A stretch of 64,000 nucleotides of DNA. It comes from Cranoglanis bouderius (Eukaryota > Chordata > Actinopteri > Siluriformes > Cranoglanididae). Shown piece after piece: positions 24,801 through 36,000 of this stretch. Position 1 is the stretch's first letter, and the number at the start of each line of letters is the position of its first letter. The notes beneath the pieces were generated by a model, which saw only the letters and a program-made list of their open reading frames with translations, ran no database searches and was not told the DNA's origin. The position numbers and the translations under genes are program-made. The stretch spans positions 13,444,754 through 13,508,753 of the forward strand of contig CM042566.1 of NCBI GenBank assembly GCA_023630585.1. Direction: 5' to 3'.

Positions 24801-25634
24801 AACTGCCATCAGCCTCGCTGCAAGATTTGTGGTAAGCAGTGTCCTCTCGACGAGCTTCCCAATGCAGATGTCCCGTTCACCGAGGATTTTGCCTGCCAGA
24901 GTTGCACAGAGGATGGCTCATGCTTTAACTCGACAGGGATGACTCGTAGCCTGAGTAGTGAAAAACGCTACCGCTGCTCGTACTGCCCACAGCGGTTCCT
25001 CTACCTTGCCACCAAAAAGAGCCATGAAGCAAAACATCTTGAAAGGTTCAGTATGGAACACAGTTGTCAGTACTGCCCTAAAGTGTGCAAGTCTGCAGTG
25101 CTGCTGAGCATACATGAGAGCAAGCACTTCAGTAAGGTAAAAGAGACAGAAAATGGTGAGACAAAGGCAATCACAAGATCATACTTACCTGCTACGGAGA
25201 GCAAAGAACAACCGAAAATTGAACCCTGGGCAAGTCCTAAAATCTGCTTACCACTCAGCCCTAAAACTGAGGAGGCACTGGATATGGATTCTAAGGGAAT
25301 TTTTCCCAAAATCCCTCAACTCCACAAAAAGACATCCTTTTTGTTGTCCCGTAAAGGTGACAGGACTTTGTCTCCATTTCATCCAGAGATACAGAGAAGA
25401 AAATCTAAGAAGAAAAGCTTTGTGGAATTTTCTAAAGACTCCACTCTGGGGTTTGAGACCCAAGTGCAAAAGGGCCATCTGCCTAAAAGTTTAACAAACA
25501 ACCATCTCAACACATCCAATCTCTTCACAACATGTCTGACAAGAGTGCCTGCGATTAAGGGAGTTACCCTGCAGTCACCCAAGAGAGAGCGGCATTTGTG
25601 TAAAGAGGAACCTGTTTTTTACGCCCACAACTGA
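21831..25634 (+). CDS. zbtb38: Zinc finger and BTB domain-containing protein 38
   Basis: This is a nuclear transcription factor of the Kaiso/ZBTB4/ZBTB38 group, which binds methylated CpG and generally represses. The single coding exon gives 1267 residues (human about 1195). I chose the ATG at 21831 because an acceptor (TTGCAG) ends exactly before it; a TTG six bases upstream is intronic. The BTB/POZ domain is at about residues 15-128 (LFCDVTIVVEDIKFRAHRNV). C2H2 fingers 1-5 are at about 354-376, 385-406 (C2HC, as in human), 472-495, 500-523 and 528-552. The block after finger 5 (LYRLLPMKFK) and the block PLCQITVKIGNEAI are ZBTB38 signatures. Three more fingers are at about 969-993, 1046-1070 and 1077-1100. 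Human has five C-terminal fingers; here the middle two seem replaced by unstructured CxxC-bearing sequence. rasa2 follows on the same strand, as in human. Confidence 0.97.
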   Translation: MMVVHSSCNGMMDNLHPHTVLSRLSEQRSLGLFCDVTIVVEDIKFRAHRNVLAATSGYFRNAFTASETCGSSQVLEIPDLKSEVFASILNFIYSSKVDLASKGDNKSLIAAGKRLGIPFLEKLLEIERQDSGMVQSQAFAKSESSSNQTKLSVCSTLKKEAPRLEEQECSKGPRITNAFSITEVPEVNNPFTSVDSHSNGHQSPDMAQQPLSGIPSVESDSVDAMFEHSYAVNQGHQTSELKENVQQYDKEAIKPVVLPCKTLSNHRLGPIKKRHRLCKGLAPISSETSEFVQSPVSSSIVQNGPPDSTSMLQSSSSNSDLCSAPDLLPPPEILPPQDDDPPSLIPEDVPTSTTYRCQQCPEAFSSSALLAVHMQSHKRRFVSHLFCQYCNKKFMHLKRLRNHEQVCVKGLPQLEPNGIEASVSLDSSSTPFLDDTSFPSSDLQDPPELDSTLSDPLEALQEEVTKSSSQRAYKCSVCKRAYVTLSSLKRHENVHSWQRAYPCHYCNKVFALAEYRTKHEIWHTGERRYQCIFCLETFLTYYILKNHQKSFHGIDPRLAVNKKSANGGFKGSVYPIKLYRLLPMKFKKKRYKTYSQTYSEVMGNHEHSFTAPLDANSQAAPLKGTAPIHNPECATSGQSLFSMPVTFMATPKMVASEMPHITFDQPRDQHVETPLPSDKNVSRIEEEGFNPTNNHCGLAGLQTSVSPVFGCGYTPSLTTEENAMSTTIMHRNSSPTQCSSNTSRDVLPFLNIPPVCSFEGLSKLSELSAAAQTIEVMANQLLQPQPETLTPNLRPDGKTETYIAKPACPGPSVNNQVLPLCQITVKIGNEAIIRRKIKGSKLFPKRKKRRNWKQDNEKGNTAEDGIGFPNLRLRTDVSSSVTEDEPYDDVNDPENDKLWRPYYSYKPKKKGKRFKSKRKRLKAAQYYTKPLSPEPDDDFTEMDCGLEERVAAEKSESRMELRSQSPKENFTCHCCSNSFSTSAALSMHIVNCHQPRCKICGKQCPLDELPNADVPFTEDFACQSCTEDGSCFNSTGMTRSLSSEKRYRCSYCPQRFLYLATKKSHEAKHLERFSMEHSCQYCPKVCKSAVLLSIHESKHFSKVKETENGETKAITRSYLPATESKEQPKIEPWASPKICLPLSPKTEEALDMDSKGIFPKIPQLHKKTSFLLSRKGDRTLSPFHPEIQRRKSKKKSFVEFSKDSTLGFETQVQKGHLPKSLTNNHLNTSNLFTTCLTRVPAIKGVTLQSPKRERHLCKEEPVFYAHN

Positions 25635-27345
25635 TTCTGAAGGAAGGAAATGCAGAAAATGATGTTACACAGTAAACGTTAATGAGCGCAGTAAGAATAC
25701 GCACATTTGAACCTATGTGACAGAAATGAAAGTTGTTATAGTCACTTTACAATGGTGTAAATATAAAGTATTTTTATTTGTTTCCTGCAAAATACTGTTG
25801 GTAGTTTTTTATGTTTTTTCTATGAGAGGAGAAAATTTTATTTTTGTATGTTTTCATTTGCCTCCCTGGATCAAGTGGATGTGTCATTGCTTATCAGATG
25901 CTTAACAGAAGCAGGACTTAATCACATTTTAAAGACTCAATTAAAATGTTCTCCGTCATATTCACATTATTTGTTACGTGCACTTGAGGGCGAGTCATTA
26001 ATTTTTCATTCATTCTGAACTACTCTGTTAAGTGAACTGGGCAACTCGTTTGACAAGCATGGAAATACTAGCAGGTAGATAACATTGTAATTGCCGTAAC
26101 TTGCAAATCAAATAAATCAAAATTTACTTAGTGTTTGATTTCATAAAAAAATGTAGTTCTGAAGGAATTGAAGCACTAAAGTGAGTCATTGTTGTGAATT
26201 AAATGAGTTGACTCTCGCAATGTTCAATTCAGTGAAATGTGCAATTCTGTTGACATTAAAGTGATTGATATGGTATGTTAACCCAAAGTGTCTATGATGC
26301 CCTCTAGTGGCTGGTTGTATCATTTTTAACCCTGCCCATATCCATATCAATGAATGGACTACTTGTCATACTTCTACTTGTCATACTTGTCCAGTTATTT
26401 TTTTTGGCAGTTGTGGTCTGTAAGATTTCCTTTTATGTTTATATTTCTTCCAGTATTTTTGTTTATAATGAATACATTTTAATGAGATTATAAACATACC
26501 AAGCGACAACTAGAACCAATGCACTTGCATCGTGGGCACGCAGGCACTTTCCCTTATCTGGCAGACTTACATCATTTGTCAATATATGACACAGGATTCC
26601 CACAATACCCATGTAAATCTGTATGGTTAAAATGGAAATTCAAAGCATGGGGCGTTGTATTAATGTAACCCTGTGTCTGTGCGCCTTCTCCTTTGTCACT
26701 GGGCACAGCTGTAATTAGAAGTTAACAACATTCAGCAGATGTTTTGTTAGTCCTTTGGTTTAATCTGTTCGTTTCCAGTTATTAACATAGTAAAACATTT
26801 TGCAGTTATGTCAAAGTATTCCAACTATTCCAAGTGACTAATGTGGGCTGGGTCACTGAAAAAAAAAAAAAAAAAAAATTTAAAAATGGGCAACCTGTGC
26901 ATGCCCGTTGCAGTTTTGAATGTTATATGAATGTGATGGGTCTCCTTTTATTACAGCTGCTGACCAGGTTATTACCTATGTAATCTGTAATTTCTTATTT
27001 GATAACATGTTTGCAATTTTTTTTGTTGCTTTGTTTTATTATAATACCCACATGTGGAGGCTCCAGAATATGATATGTACTGTACTGTTCCTGAATCCAC
27101 TGCTCCAGCAGTACAAACAGGTTGTGAATAAGACACGGGTGGACACTTTGTATTCATGTGTAACCTTAATAGTAGTTCCACCTCGTCGTCAGTCCACACA
27201 TATGAATCTTTGTGTTTGTTATTTTCCATCTGTTATTTTTCAACGTTTAACCATGTTGGTGTTTTTCTTCATTTCAATGTTCTAATTGTTCACACAAATG
27301 CTCCTATGAAGGATGCGCAATAAATATTATTAATTGCAATAAGCC
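25635..27345 (+). other. zbtb38: Probable zbtb38 3' UTR
   Basis: The AT-rich non-coding sequence after the stop contains a Pumilio-type TGTAAATA at about 25755. Candidate poly(A) signals AATAAA lie at about 26109 and 27319-27324; the latter is followed by T/G-rich sequence. I infer the end of the transcript near 27345. A 19-base A-run at 26859 is probably not the end, since it is genomic. Confidence 0.45.
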
Positions 27346-27381
27346 TGTGATTATTCATTTTGTAGTTATATTACCAGAAAC

Positions 27382-27600
27382 TACAGTGGATATAAAAAAA
27401 AATCAACACGCCCCTGTTAAAACTGTAGGTTTTTGTGATGTAAAAGATAAATCGTGTCAGGTCTTTTTCTACCTTTAATGTGCTATAGCGACCAACGAAA
27501 TTCTGGTGGAAAACAAAGCAAAAAAAAAAGTAAAAGAAAAAACTTACAATAACCTGGCTGCATAAGTGTGCACACCCTTTTATAAAAGACTGTGCTCACA
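27382..27600 (+). mobile_element. Tc1-like terminal fragment
   Basis: CAGTGGATATAAAAAA...CACGCCCCTGTTAAAACTG followed by CCTGGCTGCATAAGTGTGCA resembles one end of a common teleost Tc1 element, recalled from memory. No coding part remains. Confidence 0.5.
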
Positions 27601-27736
27601 CACAAACTCATGTTCAAACACAATATCTTTTTATCATATTTTTTAAATAATACATTTTAAGCCTGCAGTAAAAAAAACAAAAAAAAAACAAAAGCAACTT
27701 TATTTATATTTATGCCTCTGCCACTAGGTGGTGGAT

Positions 27737-29105
27737 GCATAAATCATGCAGATACAGGTCCAGAGCTTCAGATGATGCTCACATCAAACATCAGAATGGG
27801 GAAAATTTTAAATCTCAGTGACTTTGACTGTGGCTTGCTTGTTGGTGCAAGAGAGGCTAATTTTGTGTATTTCAAAAACAGCTAAACCCCTTTGGATTTT
27901 CACAAACAACAATCTCTTGTTTTTACACAGAATGGTGCAACAAATATAGCTGCAAGCGGCAATGGCGGATTCCTCCTCAAGATTGCGGACCATTTCAAAA
28001 TTGACATGGTAGAGAAATGTATTTTTGTTGTTTTCTACAAATGATCATTCCAAGACAAACAGCGCCATCTAGCAGACGATAACGGTATTGCTAAACGTAA
28101 TATAACACATATTATCCAAATTATTCCTTTTAATGTCATTGTTTTTGGAGATATGAGGTTGCTATCGCACATGGTAACACACTGTAGTGTCCTCTTCGTG
28201 TGTGGTACAGAACAAGTGTATAGGTTAATGTTCCACTGATTTATGGACACAAGAAATATGTGCAACAGTTGTCAATTCACCAATATGTAAATAGTTCAGC
28301 CAATTTTTATTTGATTCCTTGTTGCTTATAACCCTATAGGAAGACATGCATCTCACACATATGTACCACAGTTTAAGTCAATCGGACCTACGGTTCATGA
28401 GGAGAAGATTTTTGTAGTTTTGGACAAATTTTCAATGTACTGGAAAATCTATCATGGCGGATTTTATGGGTCCCAATGGCTTTTCCCCAGTGGCCTGGAG
28501 TATCAATGTGCCAAATTTCAAAACTTTTTACCATTCAGATCTTGAGCTATTGGGCACTTTAAGGAGATAAGGAGAAGAAGAAGAAGAATATTAACAATAA
28601 CAATAGGTTTCCTCCTGACAAAGGAATCCTAACAACAAAAAATTTCCAGCGAGCTTCAGTTCTGCAGATGGAAACGCCTTGTTGATGAGAGAAGTCGGGG
28701 ACAACGGCCAGACTGGTAATAGTTGACAGGAAGGCTATGATAACAGCAGAAGACCACGTTGGGTTCTGTCTGAGGCTACAGTAGGCATAGTCTTACCCAA
28801 ACTGGACAGGTGAAGATTGGAAAAACATCATCTGGTCTTTTTTCCAATATTCAACTGTCAACTTTTGCACCATTCTGTGTAAATCCTATAGACTGTTGTG
28901 CATGAAAATCCCAGCCCAACTGGTACCAACAACCATGCCCTGGTCAAAGGCACAGAGATCTCATTCTTCCCCGTTCTGATGTTTGATGTGAACATTAACT
29001 GAAGCTCTTGACCTGTATCTGCATTGCGCTGCTGCCACACGATTGGATAATTGCCTGAATGAGCTAATGTACAGGTGTTCCTATTAAAGTGGTCAGTGAG
29101 TGTCT
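27737..29105. mobile_element. Foldback Tc1-type element carrying another repeat in its middle
   Basis: The arms at about 27737-27945 and 28865-29075 are inverted copies: CAGATACAGGTCCAGAGCTTCAG against CTGAAGCTCTTGACCTGTATCTG, and TTTACACAGAATGGTGCAA against TTGCACCATTCTGTGTAAA. The right terminus reads ACAGGTGTTCCTATTAAAGT...CAGTGAGTGT, a known teleost Tc1-type end. Transposase-like sequence (GGAAACGCCTTGTTGATGAG) lies at 28668-28830. The interior 27945-28620 is a separate dispersed repeat (ATAGCTGCAAGCGGCAATGG ... GAAGAAGAAGAAGAATA). Confidence 0.65.
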
Positions 29106-29930
29106 GGCACATGGAAGCTGCTTTTATTCACACAATTATTGGACATTAAATCCAATGTATATTTTGCAAGCAAAATAAGTGTCACTTACTACAATATAAT
29201 TAATGAAATGAACTAGATATTTAATTCTTTGCAATTTTACATGCGTATCATTTGAAATGACCAAAATTATGTTGAATATTATATATGTAAAATGTTGCTT
29301 TTATGACAGTTGCTATAATTATAATTAATTACCATATGTAACTGATGTACCATTCCTCTAACTATCCAATCTTTTACCTCCATCCTCTGTCCTAAGATAT
29401 TATTACCCAAAATATAGCTCAATAACATGGCTGACATAAGGGTAACTGGGTTGATGACCGCAACAATGTTTGGTATACAAATGTTTACAATAATGGCCCC
29501 TATCCTGCAAAATATCACTCTTTGTTTTTTTCTTATTTTCTTTTTGAACCTATTTAGATAAGTATACGTTTCAACATAAAATAATAGAAGCAAAGCTATT
29601 ATTTTATTCAAACATTTTTAACAGGTCGGTACAACGGACTTATTTTCACATAAAGATATGATTTATCTTATATGAATAAGAATAAGAGTATACTGTATAT
29701 TATTTGTTATATATTAGAATTTTCGTTCATCTCTTTAAATGTTTGGCTTAGCTAAGTAACACATCTGACATCTCTTATCTCAGAACAAATCAATATTTGT
29801 ACTGAAAACGCACAGGCAAAATATACAGGCAAGAAACAACAATTTTGGTTACATCAATCAATTTTCAGATGTTTTTTGGATAAACTGCATTTCTCTTTAA
29901 ACTGTATACAAATAAAAAAGATCACAACTC
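29106..29930. other. AT-rich intergenic stretch
   Basis: A 110-codon minus-strand open frame (29279-29611) has hydrophobic runs but no family I recognise, and I do not call it a gene. Confidence 0.5.
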
Positions 29931-29934
29931 AACA

Positions 29935-30465
29935 GAAAAATGTTTATTTCGACACTATCGGTTATCAGCACAAATCCACACCGAAAGTTTTTCCCGGTTG
30001 CGTCCGTTGCGGGAGCGGCTGAGAAGGGACCGCTGTCGTTATACAGTACGAGAGCGGCCTCTGGAGGCAAAATAAAAACTATCACTGACAAATTTTGTTG
30101 TGTTATTTGAAGTGTTTTTTTGATTCCTTTTGGATGTCTCTATATTTATTTGTTATTCGGAGTGTTATTTTTTTTTGGTTGGTTCAGTTTGGATGTACTG
30201 TATATCTTTTATTTACTTTAATATTTATTAATAGTTAATATATACTAATATTTATTTCGTTTAAAAAAAGTACTGTACATTTTCATGGTACTGTCAGTAA
30301 CGGTATTTTTGTAATAAAGTTCAGCAGTATTTTACTTTGAGTGTTATGTTTTCATTCAGTATCAATTTTAAAAACTATCGGTTGATTAATCGGTTATCAG
30401 CAAGTACCGCCCAACTTAGTTATCCGTATGGGGTAAAATCCACTATCGATCGACCTCTACAGTTT
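29935..30465. repeat. Dispersed non-autonomous DNA element (hAT-like?)
   Basis: ACACTATCGGTTATCAGCAC near 29953 and AAACTATCGGTTGATTAATCGGTTATCAG near 30371 recur within the segment. The segment ends GATCGACCTCTAC (30448-30460), a terminus typical of a frequent teleost repeat. The superfamily is uncertain. Confidence 0.45.
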
Positions 30466-30519
30466 CTTTCCCAGAGCCATAACCATCATGAAGTCTAATA
30501 TGCACTGATCCCACTCTGC

Positions 30520-30768
30520 TACATACATACATACATACATACATATAGTTACAGGGTGCTATTTTTCACTTTGCAGTTATCTCTTATTAGTGCAATATTT
30601 ATAAAATTTGACTCCATAATGTTTACATTTGTACCATATGTTTAATATTTGTGTCGTATGTAATATTGTTTGTGTTTATTGTATAATTTACCAGCACCAA
30701 GGGAAGCACTTCCCAATTTTGTTGTATGCGAGTGTAATGATAATAAAGGCTTTCTATTCTATTCCATT
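30520..30768 (+). repeat. ACAT array and probable LINE 3' end
   Basis: (ACAT)n at 30523-30544 is followed by about 200 bp ending GTAATGATAATAAAGGCTTTCTATTCTATTCC. An AATAAA close to a TTCTA-type pentamer tail is typical of the 3' end of teleost non-LTR retrotransposons. The copy is 5'-truncated. Confidence 0.5.
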
Positions 30769-30865
30769 CACACTGTGTCATTATGATATACATGCCAATT
30801 TCGTTCATAAACCTTACAAACCCCACATTAACACATTAAACCACACTGTATTTTCACCCAACCAC

Positions 30866-31125
30866 TAGCTAACTCTCTCCTATCATATGACAGCTACCCA
30901 GCTGTGAGGGTGAAAACTAACACGAGACACATGAGGCCAGCCATGACATGATTTCACACTGCTGCTCACGCTGCATCACAGGGCAGCGTAACGTCACCCT
31001 GAGGGAGGCGCTTTCTGCCCTCTTCCTCATACATGAGCTCACAGACGCCAACAATCGGCTGGTGTAGTTGTGATTGACAGGAGATAGAGAGCATGCCATC
31101 CCTCCCACCCTGACAGCCGTGCTCG
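30866..31125 (-). repeat. SINE-like repeat, family C copy 1
   Basis: It shares ordered blocks with 40765-41150: CTCTCCTATCATATGACA, CTGCCCTCTTCCTCATACATGAGCTCACAG, GTGATTGACAGGAGATAGAGAG and ATGCCATCCCTCCCACCC. The fuller copy shows a box-B-like element on the minus strand, hence the strand call. Confidence 0.6.
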
Positions 31126-31800
31126 CTTGGCTTTTTGTTTTTTATTAATCACGCAAATTTATACATGGATAATTAGCCACATTTGCATCAATAATATAAT
31201 TAAATGTACATTTCTGAAAAAAAAAAAAGTTACAAAGCTCCGATACAAAGGACACCGGTAATCATGTGGCGAGGTTTGTTTGTGATAGCTATTGTTTTTG
31301 TTTACCTGTAGTGTCTTGCTTGAAATAAAATAAACAATATCTTTGTATGTATCTATGATTTGTAAATTAGGAAGCTGACAGACTTCGATAACACGACCTC
31401 TTTCCTGGTATTTTTAGGCAGTGTGATGTGTGTGTGTGTCATCTCTTAATCTTCTGGCTGTATATATTAATATTATTAATATATTTTACATCAGAAATAA
31501 GTAATAAGTCTCATTGTTTACTTTCACTTACCCGCATGTAAGGTTACCGGATGTGGCCAGTTAACCAGCAGTGGGACAGAGTCGTTTAGCCGGTTAGCTG
31601 TACTTATCGAACATATAAACACGGCGTGGTGTAAATGAAGAAATTAGACAAAAAAACGTATATTCGTGTGGATTTATTTCTAACGACCAAATGGCATAAT
31701 TCCATGCTTTTAAAAAAAAATAAAAAAAATTTTTAAAAAATTAAAAAATAAGAAGTTACTATAACGTGCACTTGCAAACTACAGGAACCCTATAAACCTT
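31126..31800. other. Intergenic AT-rich stretch upstream of rasa2
   Basis: It contains A/T runs (31208-31226, 31711-31745) and a short GT run at 31425-31440. No gene is supported. Confidence 0.5.
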
Positions 31801-31814
31801 TCCTTAAGGGTGTA

Positions 31815-31970
31815 TAATTTCACGCATGCGCGGCATGGCCCGGGTAGCGTCGCAAAATGCGCCGTTTTGTACGCATGCGTGAAAAACGCCGCGCATGCGC
31901 AGCGCGAATCGGGTAGTGACAGCAGGCGCTCCCGAGAGTTGCGCGCAGTACTCAGTGAATGTAGCTACTG
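31815..31970 (+). promoter_or_regulatory. rasa2 promoter, CpG-rich with NRF1-type sites
   Basis: The segment is unusually CpG-dense for this window. It carries three NRF1-like palindromes: CGCATGCGC at 31823-31831, ACGCATGCGT at 31871-31880 and GCGCATGCGC at 31891-31900. No TATA box is seen close by. It lies 90-240 bases upstream of the rasa2 ATG, as expected of a dispersed CpG-island promoter. Confidence 0.65.
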
Positions 31971-31971
31971 T

Positions 31972-32007
<36 letters not shown>

Positions 32008-32048
32008 GCGCACACACACACACACACACACTCACTCACTCACACACA
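31972..32048 (+). repeat. (CA)n microsatellite in the rasa2 5' leader
   Basis: An interrupted CA array (with TATA and CGCG interruptions and CACT units) ends 12 bases before the rasa2 ATG. It is free of stops in the rasa2 frame, where it would read Thr-His repeats. Confidence 0.9.
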
Positions 32049-32059
32049 AAGCTTTGACC

Positions 32060-32117
32060 ATGGCGGAAGAAGACGACACGAAAATCCGGATTCTACAAAG
32101 TCTGCGAGGGAAAATCT
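32060..32117 (+). CDS. rasa2: rasa2 coding exon 1
   Basis: It encodes residues 1-19 plus the first base of Cys20. Donor is T|GTAAGT. The N-terminus is short and acidic (MAEEDDTKIRI), without the Ala-rich leader I recall in human RASA2. Confidence 0.93.
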
Positions 32118-33040
32118 GTAAGTGTGAAATCCTTTACCTTCACTACTTTGTTCAATATTTGTTTTGGTAGAGGGTGAAAACACACACACACACACACACA
32201 CAAAGTGTGTGATCGACACGAAGAGGGGCGCGGTAGGAGCAAAACACACAAACATACCGTGGGTTAGAACGAGCTAGTGTCTGATCATGTTTATATTTAC
32301 ACAAATAACCGAGCTGATTAGGATGGTAAAAGTGTGAACGTCGGGCTGCGGCAGCATCAGGGCTGAGTTCAGTAGCCGCTTTAGTGAAAGACTGAAACCT
32401 TTTAACGCACACCTAAAAGTTAAAACGGCTTCACTTCCCCTTTTTTTAAAACTCTTTAAACACTACAGAGGCACTCTGCTGCCGAGCCGTGGGGCCGAGT
32501 GGTGTGTTGTGCGGGAACAGGGGCAGTGAATCACTCTGTACCCGGAATGAGAAACGCACAGAGAAGAGAAATTCAGCGAAAACTTGCGAAATTCTGTTCA
32601 CAGGAAGTCGCACTGCCTTTCAGCACTAATAAATAAATAAATAAATAAATAAAAGACAAGACTTTATTTCATTTTTATCTGATAACACAGCACTGTGAGT
32701 ATTAAAAAACAAACAAACAAAAACCTACAAGGCTTTATCTCACTACATGGCATGTTTCTCTTCCTCCAGTACATGTTTAAAATGTCAGAATTCATGTCCT
32801 GTGGGAAATATCAAACATGTTAGACTACACAAAGTTATCTCTATACATTAATGTCCAGAATCTATCAGACCTTACTGAAGAAGAAGAAGAAGAAGAAGAA
32901 GACGACAATTCGAGGGAAAACAATACTGGGTGAAATGATCATTAGGTTTATTTTGCTCAGTATCCATAACAGGATTATTTATCACAGTTATTCAAATAAT
33001 TTAGGGGGGAAAAAACACATAATCATAGCTCAACAGGTTT

Positions 33041-33071
<31 letters not shown>

Positions 33072-36000
33072 TTTTAAATACATTTTACATTGTACAGTAG
33101 AAGACTGTCGCTTGGTCACATTAATTGCTGGCGTTTTATATCAACACCATAAGATGATGGGTCGATGGACAGATTTGAAACGGGGGCTTGTGATTTAAAG
33201 GCAGCCAGTAAAAGTTTAAAGTCACCGGTTTGTTCTCAGTCTTTAACCGAGGAAAGCAGAACGTCGTGGCCGTGCTTAAACTGTTATTAAGTGTTTTAGC
33301 ACCTTTCCGAGACTGAAGCTGGCCTTACAGTCCGTCACATAAGCCGTGTACGATACGAGATACGGGTAAATAATAATGTCACTGTAGAAGCAGCAACAGG
33401 GAACCATTCGAAGTCGCACATACTTGAGTGCAGGTGCCTTCCAGGATTAATCAGGTAAGGCTTAAACAAAACTTTTTTGCTTTAATCATGTAATCATACG
33501 CCACATCCTCAATAAGAGGCTCCTTAACACGACATATATTTATTTATGAAAATGTTATTTTATATATTTATATACATATATTATGAGAGTTCCTAAAAAT
33601 GTAGGCAAATGTCTATGAGAGCGAATGGTTTATTGTTTATTTTTGATATGTAATTATCATGTCACAATGATTGCTTTGCAAAATTTTTTATTAATTTTTT
33701 TTACAATATCTGCAAACATAATGAAAGAAAAATACTATACTAAAAAAAAAAACAAAAAAAAAAAAAAACTATTGTTCAGTCTGGCGTATTTTTAAAACTT
33801 TCATGGTCTAGTGAACAGATTTATGGGATTGCTTTCTCCGTGGCAATCTGTCTTCAAATCTGTCCAAGATAAGGACAGAAGACGGCTCTCCTTATGCTGC
33901 CTTCCTCTCGAACGGGACAGACTTTTTTTCCCCAGAGCACAAACTGTGGCCAAAAATGCTGCCTAATTACACAGCCCCCTGCCCAGTGCCTGTACTTTCA
34001 CATGATAACAGTGTTGTATGTGTTGTGTTGAATATTGTGATATACAACGTACACATATCTAATTATGATGAAGATGATGATGATGTAGCATTCGCTCATT
34101 AAGAGAGTTCCCTGTGTAATGTTTTGGTTTAATTTGGTTAAATTCCAGATGGTTCCTTTATAATGCCTACATGTCTGATGTAGTGTAAATTGATTTATGA
34201 AACTTATAGGCTATTTTGCACGCTCTTCTGACACACAGACTACGCACATTGTTTGCTATTTAGTTTTTATTACCCCACAATCATCTAAGGAATAAATTAC
34301 AAGGTGAACGACCATTACAAAACAATTTTAAGTTATCTGCAAGTGTCCTGCTATGATTCTGGACACGGAACGTGTTGTGTCGGGGTTCAGTTGCTGGGTG
34401 GGTTATCCATATTTACCCTACCATAGTACATCTTTCATACTTTAGTGAAACCTTTAGGGCAGTGATCAGTAAGCCAATGGATTCTGGATAAACAATGCAG
34501 CATGAGGTCAATTATGGAGACGTTTTCATTGTATCTGTTTAATATCAGATGCACTCTAATTCAGTGTTGGATTTCGCTTTTTTAAACCGCTCGCTGGTGC
34601 TAGACGAGCTCGTCATCATCGGACGAAACGGACTTCCGTACGTCCTCTCTCGAATGTGTGCATGTTTGCATTAAAAGCGTTTCTCCAAGCTGCTCCAACT
34701 GCATGAGGGCAAATCCTGCAAACCCTTGCAGTCACCGAGTTTGGAGGTGATTATCGGTGTATGTTTCCTTTCACGTAAAACACACACCCAGGCATTAGGC
34801 CCGTCACGGTCATTTCGTTATCGGCTCATCGTACGAAAACACGGACGTGACCGCGATCGTTTTTGCTGACCTCGATATCGCCCGTCGTGTTTACGCGCGT
34901 GTTCGTTTACGTGAGAGAGAACGTCACCAACATTTCAGCCATTCTGTCCGCTCGTCTGCTCTGGGGCTGTCGAATTAAGAGTCGAACTTCGTCGGATTTA
35001 AGATAAAACACACGTTCGAATGCAAAAACATTCGGATTTAAGATGTGTAGCAAGCACTGGTCGTGTTGCGGATACGCTCGTGCCATAATAGCGCACTAAA
35101 ACATGGATAATGAATAACTAAAGCACAAAGAATCCACAATATTGTATTATAATAGTGTACTCGTCGTAGCGTTGTTATTTCAGGAGGTCTGGTTTTCACA
35201 ACCGGGGCAGTTTCACATCTTTTTTGTTAATATATAAAATGTGCGAATATTTGCTTGAATTCTTTTGCATTTTCTTGTCAGCTGATATGCCGCTGACTGG
35301 GGTTATTCGACGCCATTTTCCGTCAGAAGATAAAAACAATTTTTGCATGAACAGTTCACTGCTCTTTGAAAGAGTGCACTCACACTATTCCGCTATTATA
35401 TTATCATCGTATCGGTGGCATAAAATGACAATAATATGATTGATCGCAGTTATTTCTGGGACAATATATCGTCCAACAAAAAGTAGGTATCGTGACAGGC
35501 CTACCAGGCATGTGGTAATATAAAATACCTTTTAATAGTGGCCACTTCTGAATGTCAGAAGACATCGGCACATCCTCTGTTGGCCTTTCAGGTTGGCCAT
35601 TCTTGCTTGCTCGCTTAAAGATACCGTTTAAACACCATAACGGCAGCATAAACAGCGCTAGATAAAATGTTCCATGATGCCCCTGATCGATACTCATTTT
35701 GGTATCACTCTAGGCATCGAAGAGGATCAAAATTGAAAAAAAAAGTTTATATTTTAGGCTATTCGTTTTTTGTTTGTTTGTTTGTTTGTTTGTTTGTTGT
35801 TGTTTTTGTAGAAACAATTGTGTATTTGTAATCATGCAACCCCACGACAGCGATTCCATGCCTCCTGCACTTGGTGATGGTGATATCACAGCGTATCGGT
35901 GTATTATGGTCGGTTGGTGGAGGTGGTGATGATGCTGGATACCCTTTAATGTGTCGGGTTGATGCACTACCACGTGTGCGGTTAGTGTACAGAAGGTACA

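Noticed and set aside
26920..27285. 121-codon ORF downstream of zbtb38
   Set aside because: It lies in probable 3' UTR, has F/V-rich low-complexity composition and no recognisable domain.
29279..29611. 110-codon minus-strand ORF with hydrophobic stretches
   Set aside because: AT-rich sequence gives hydrophobic codons by chance. No family, conserved motif or splice sites could be seen.
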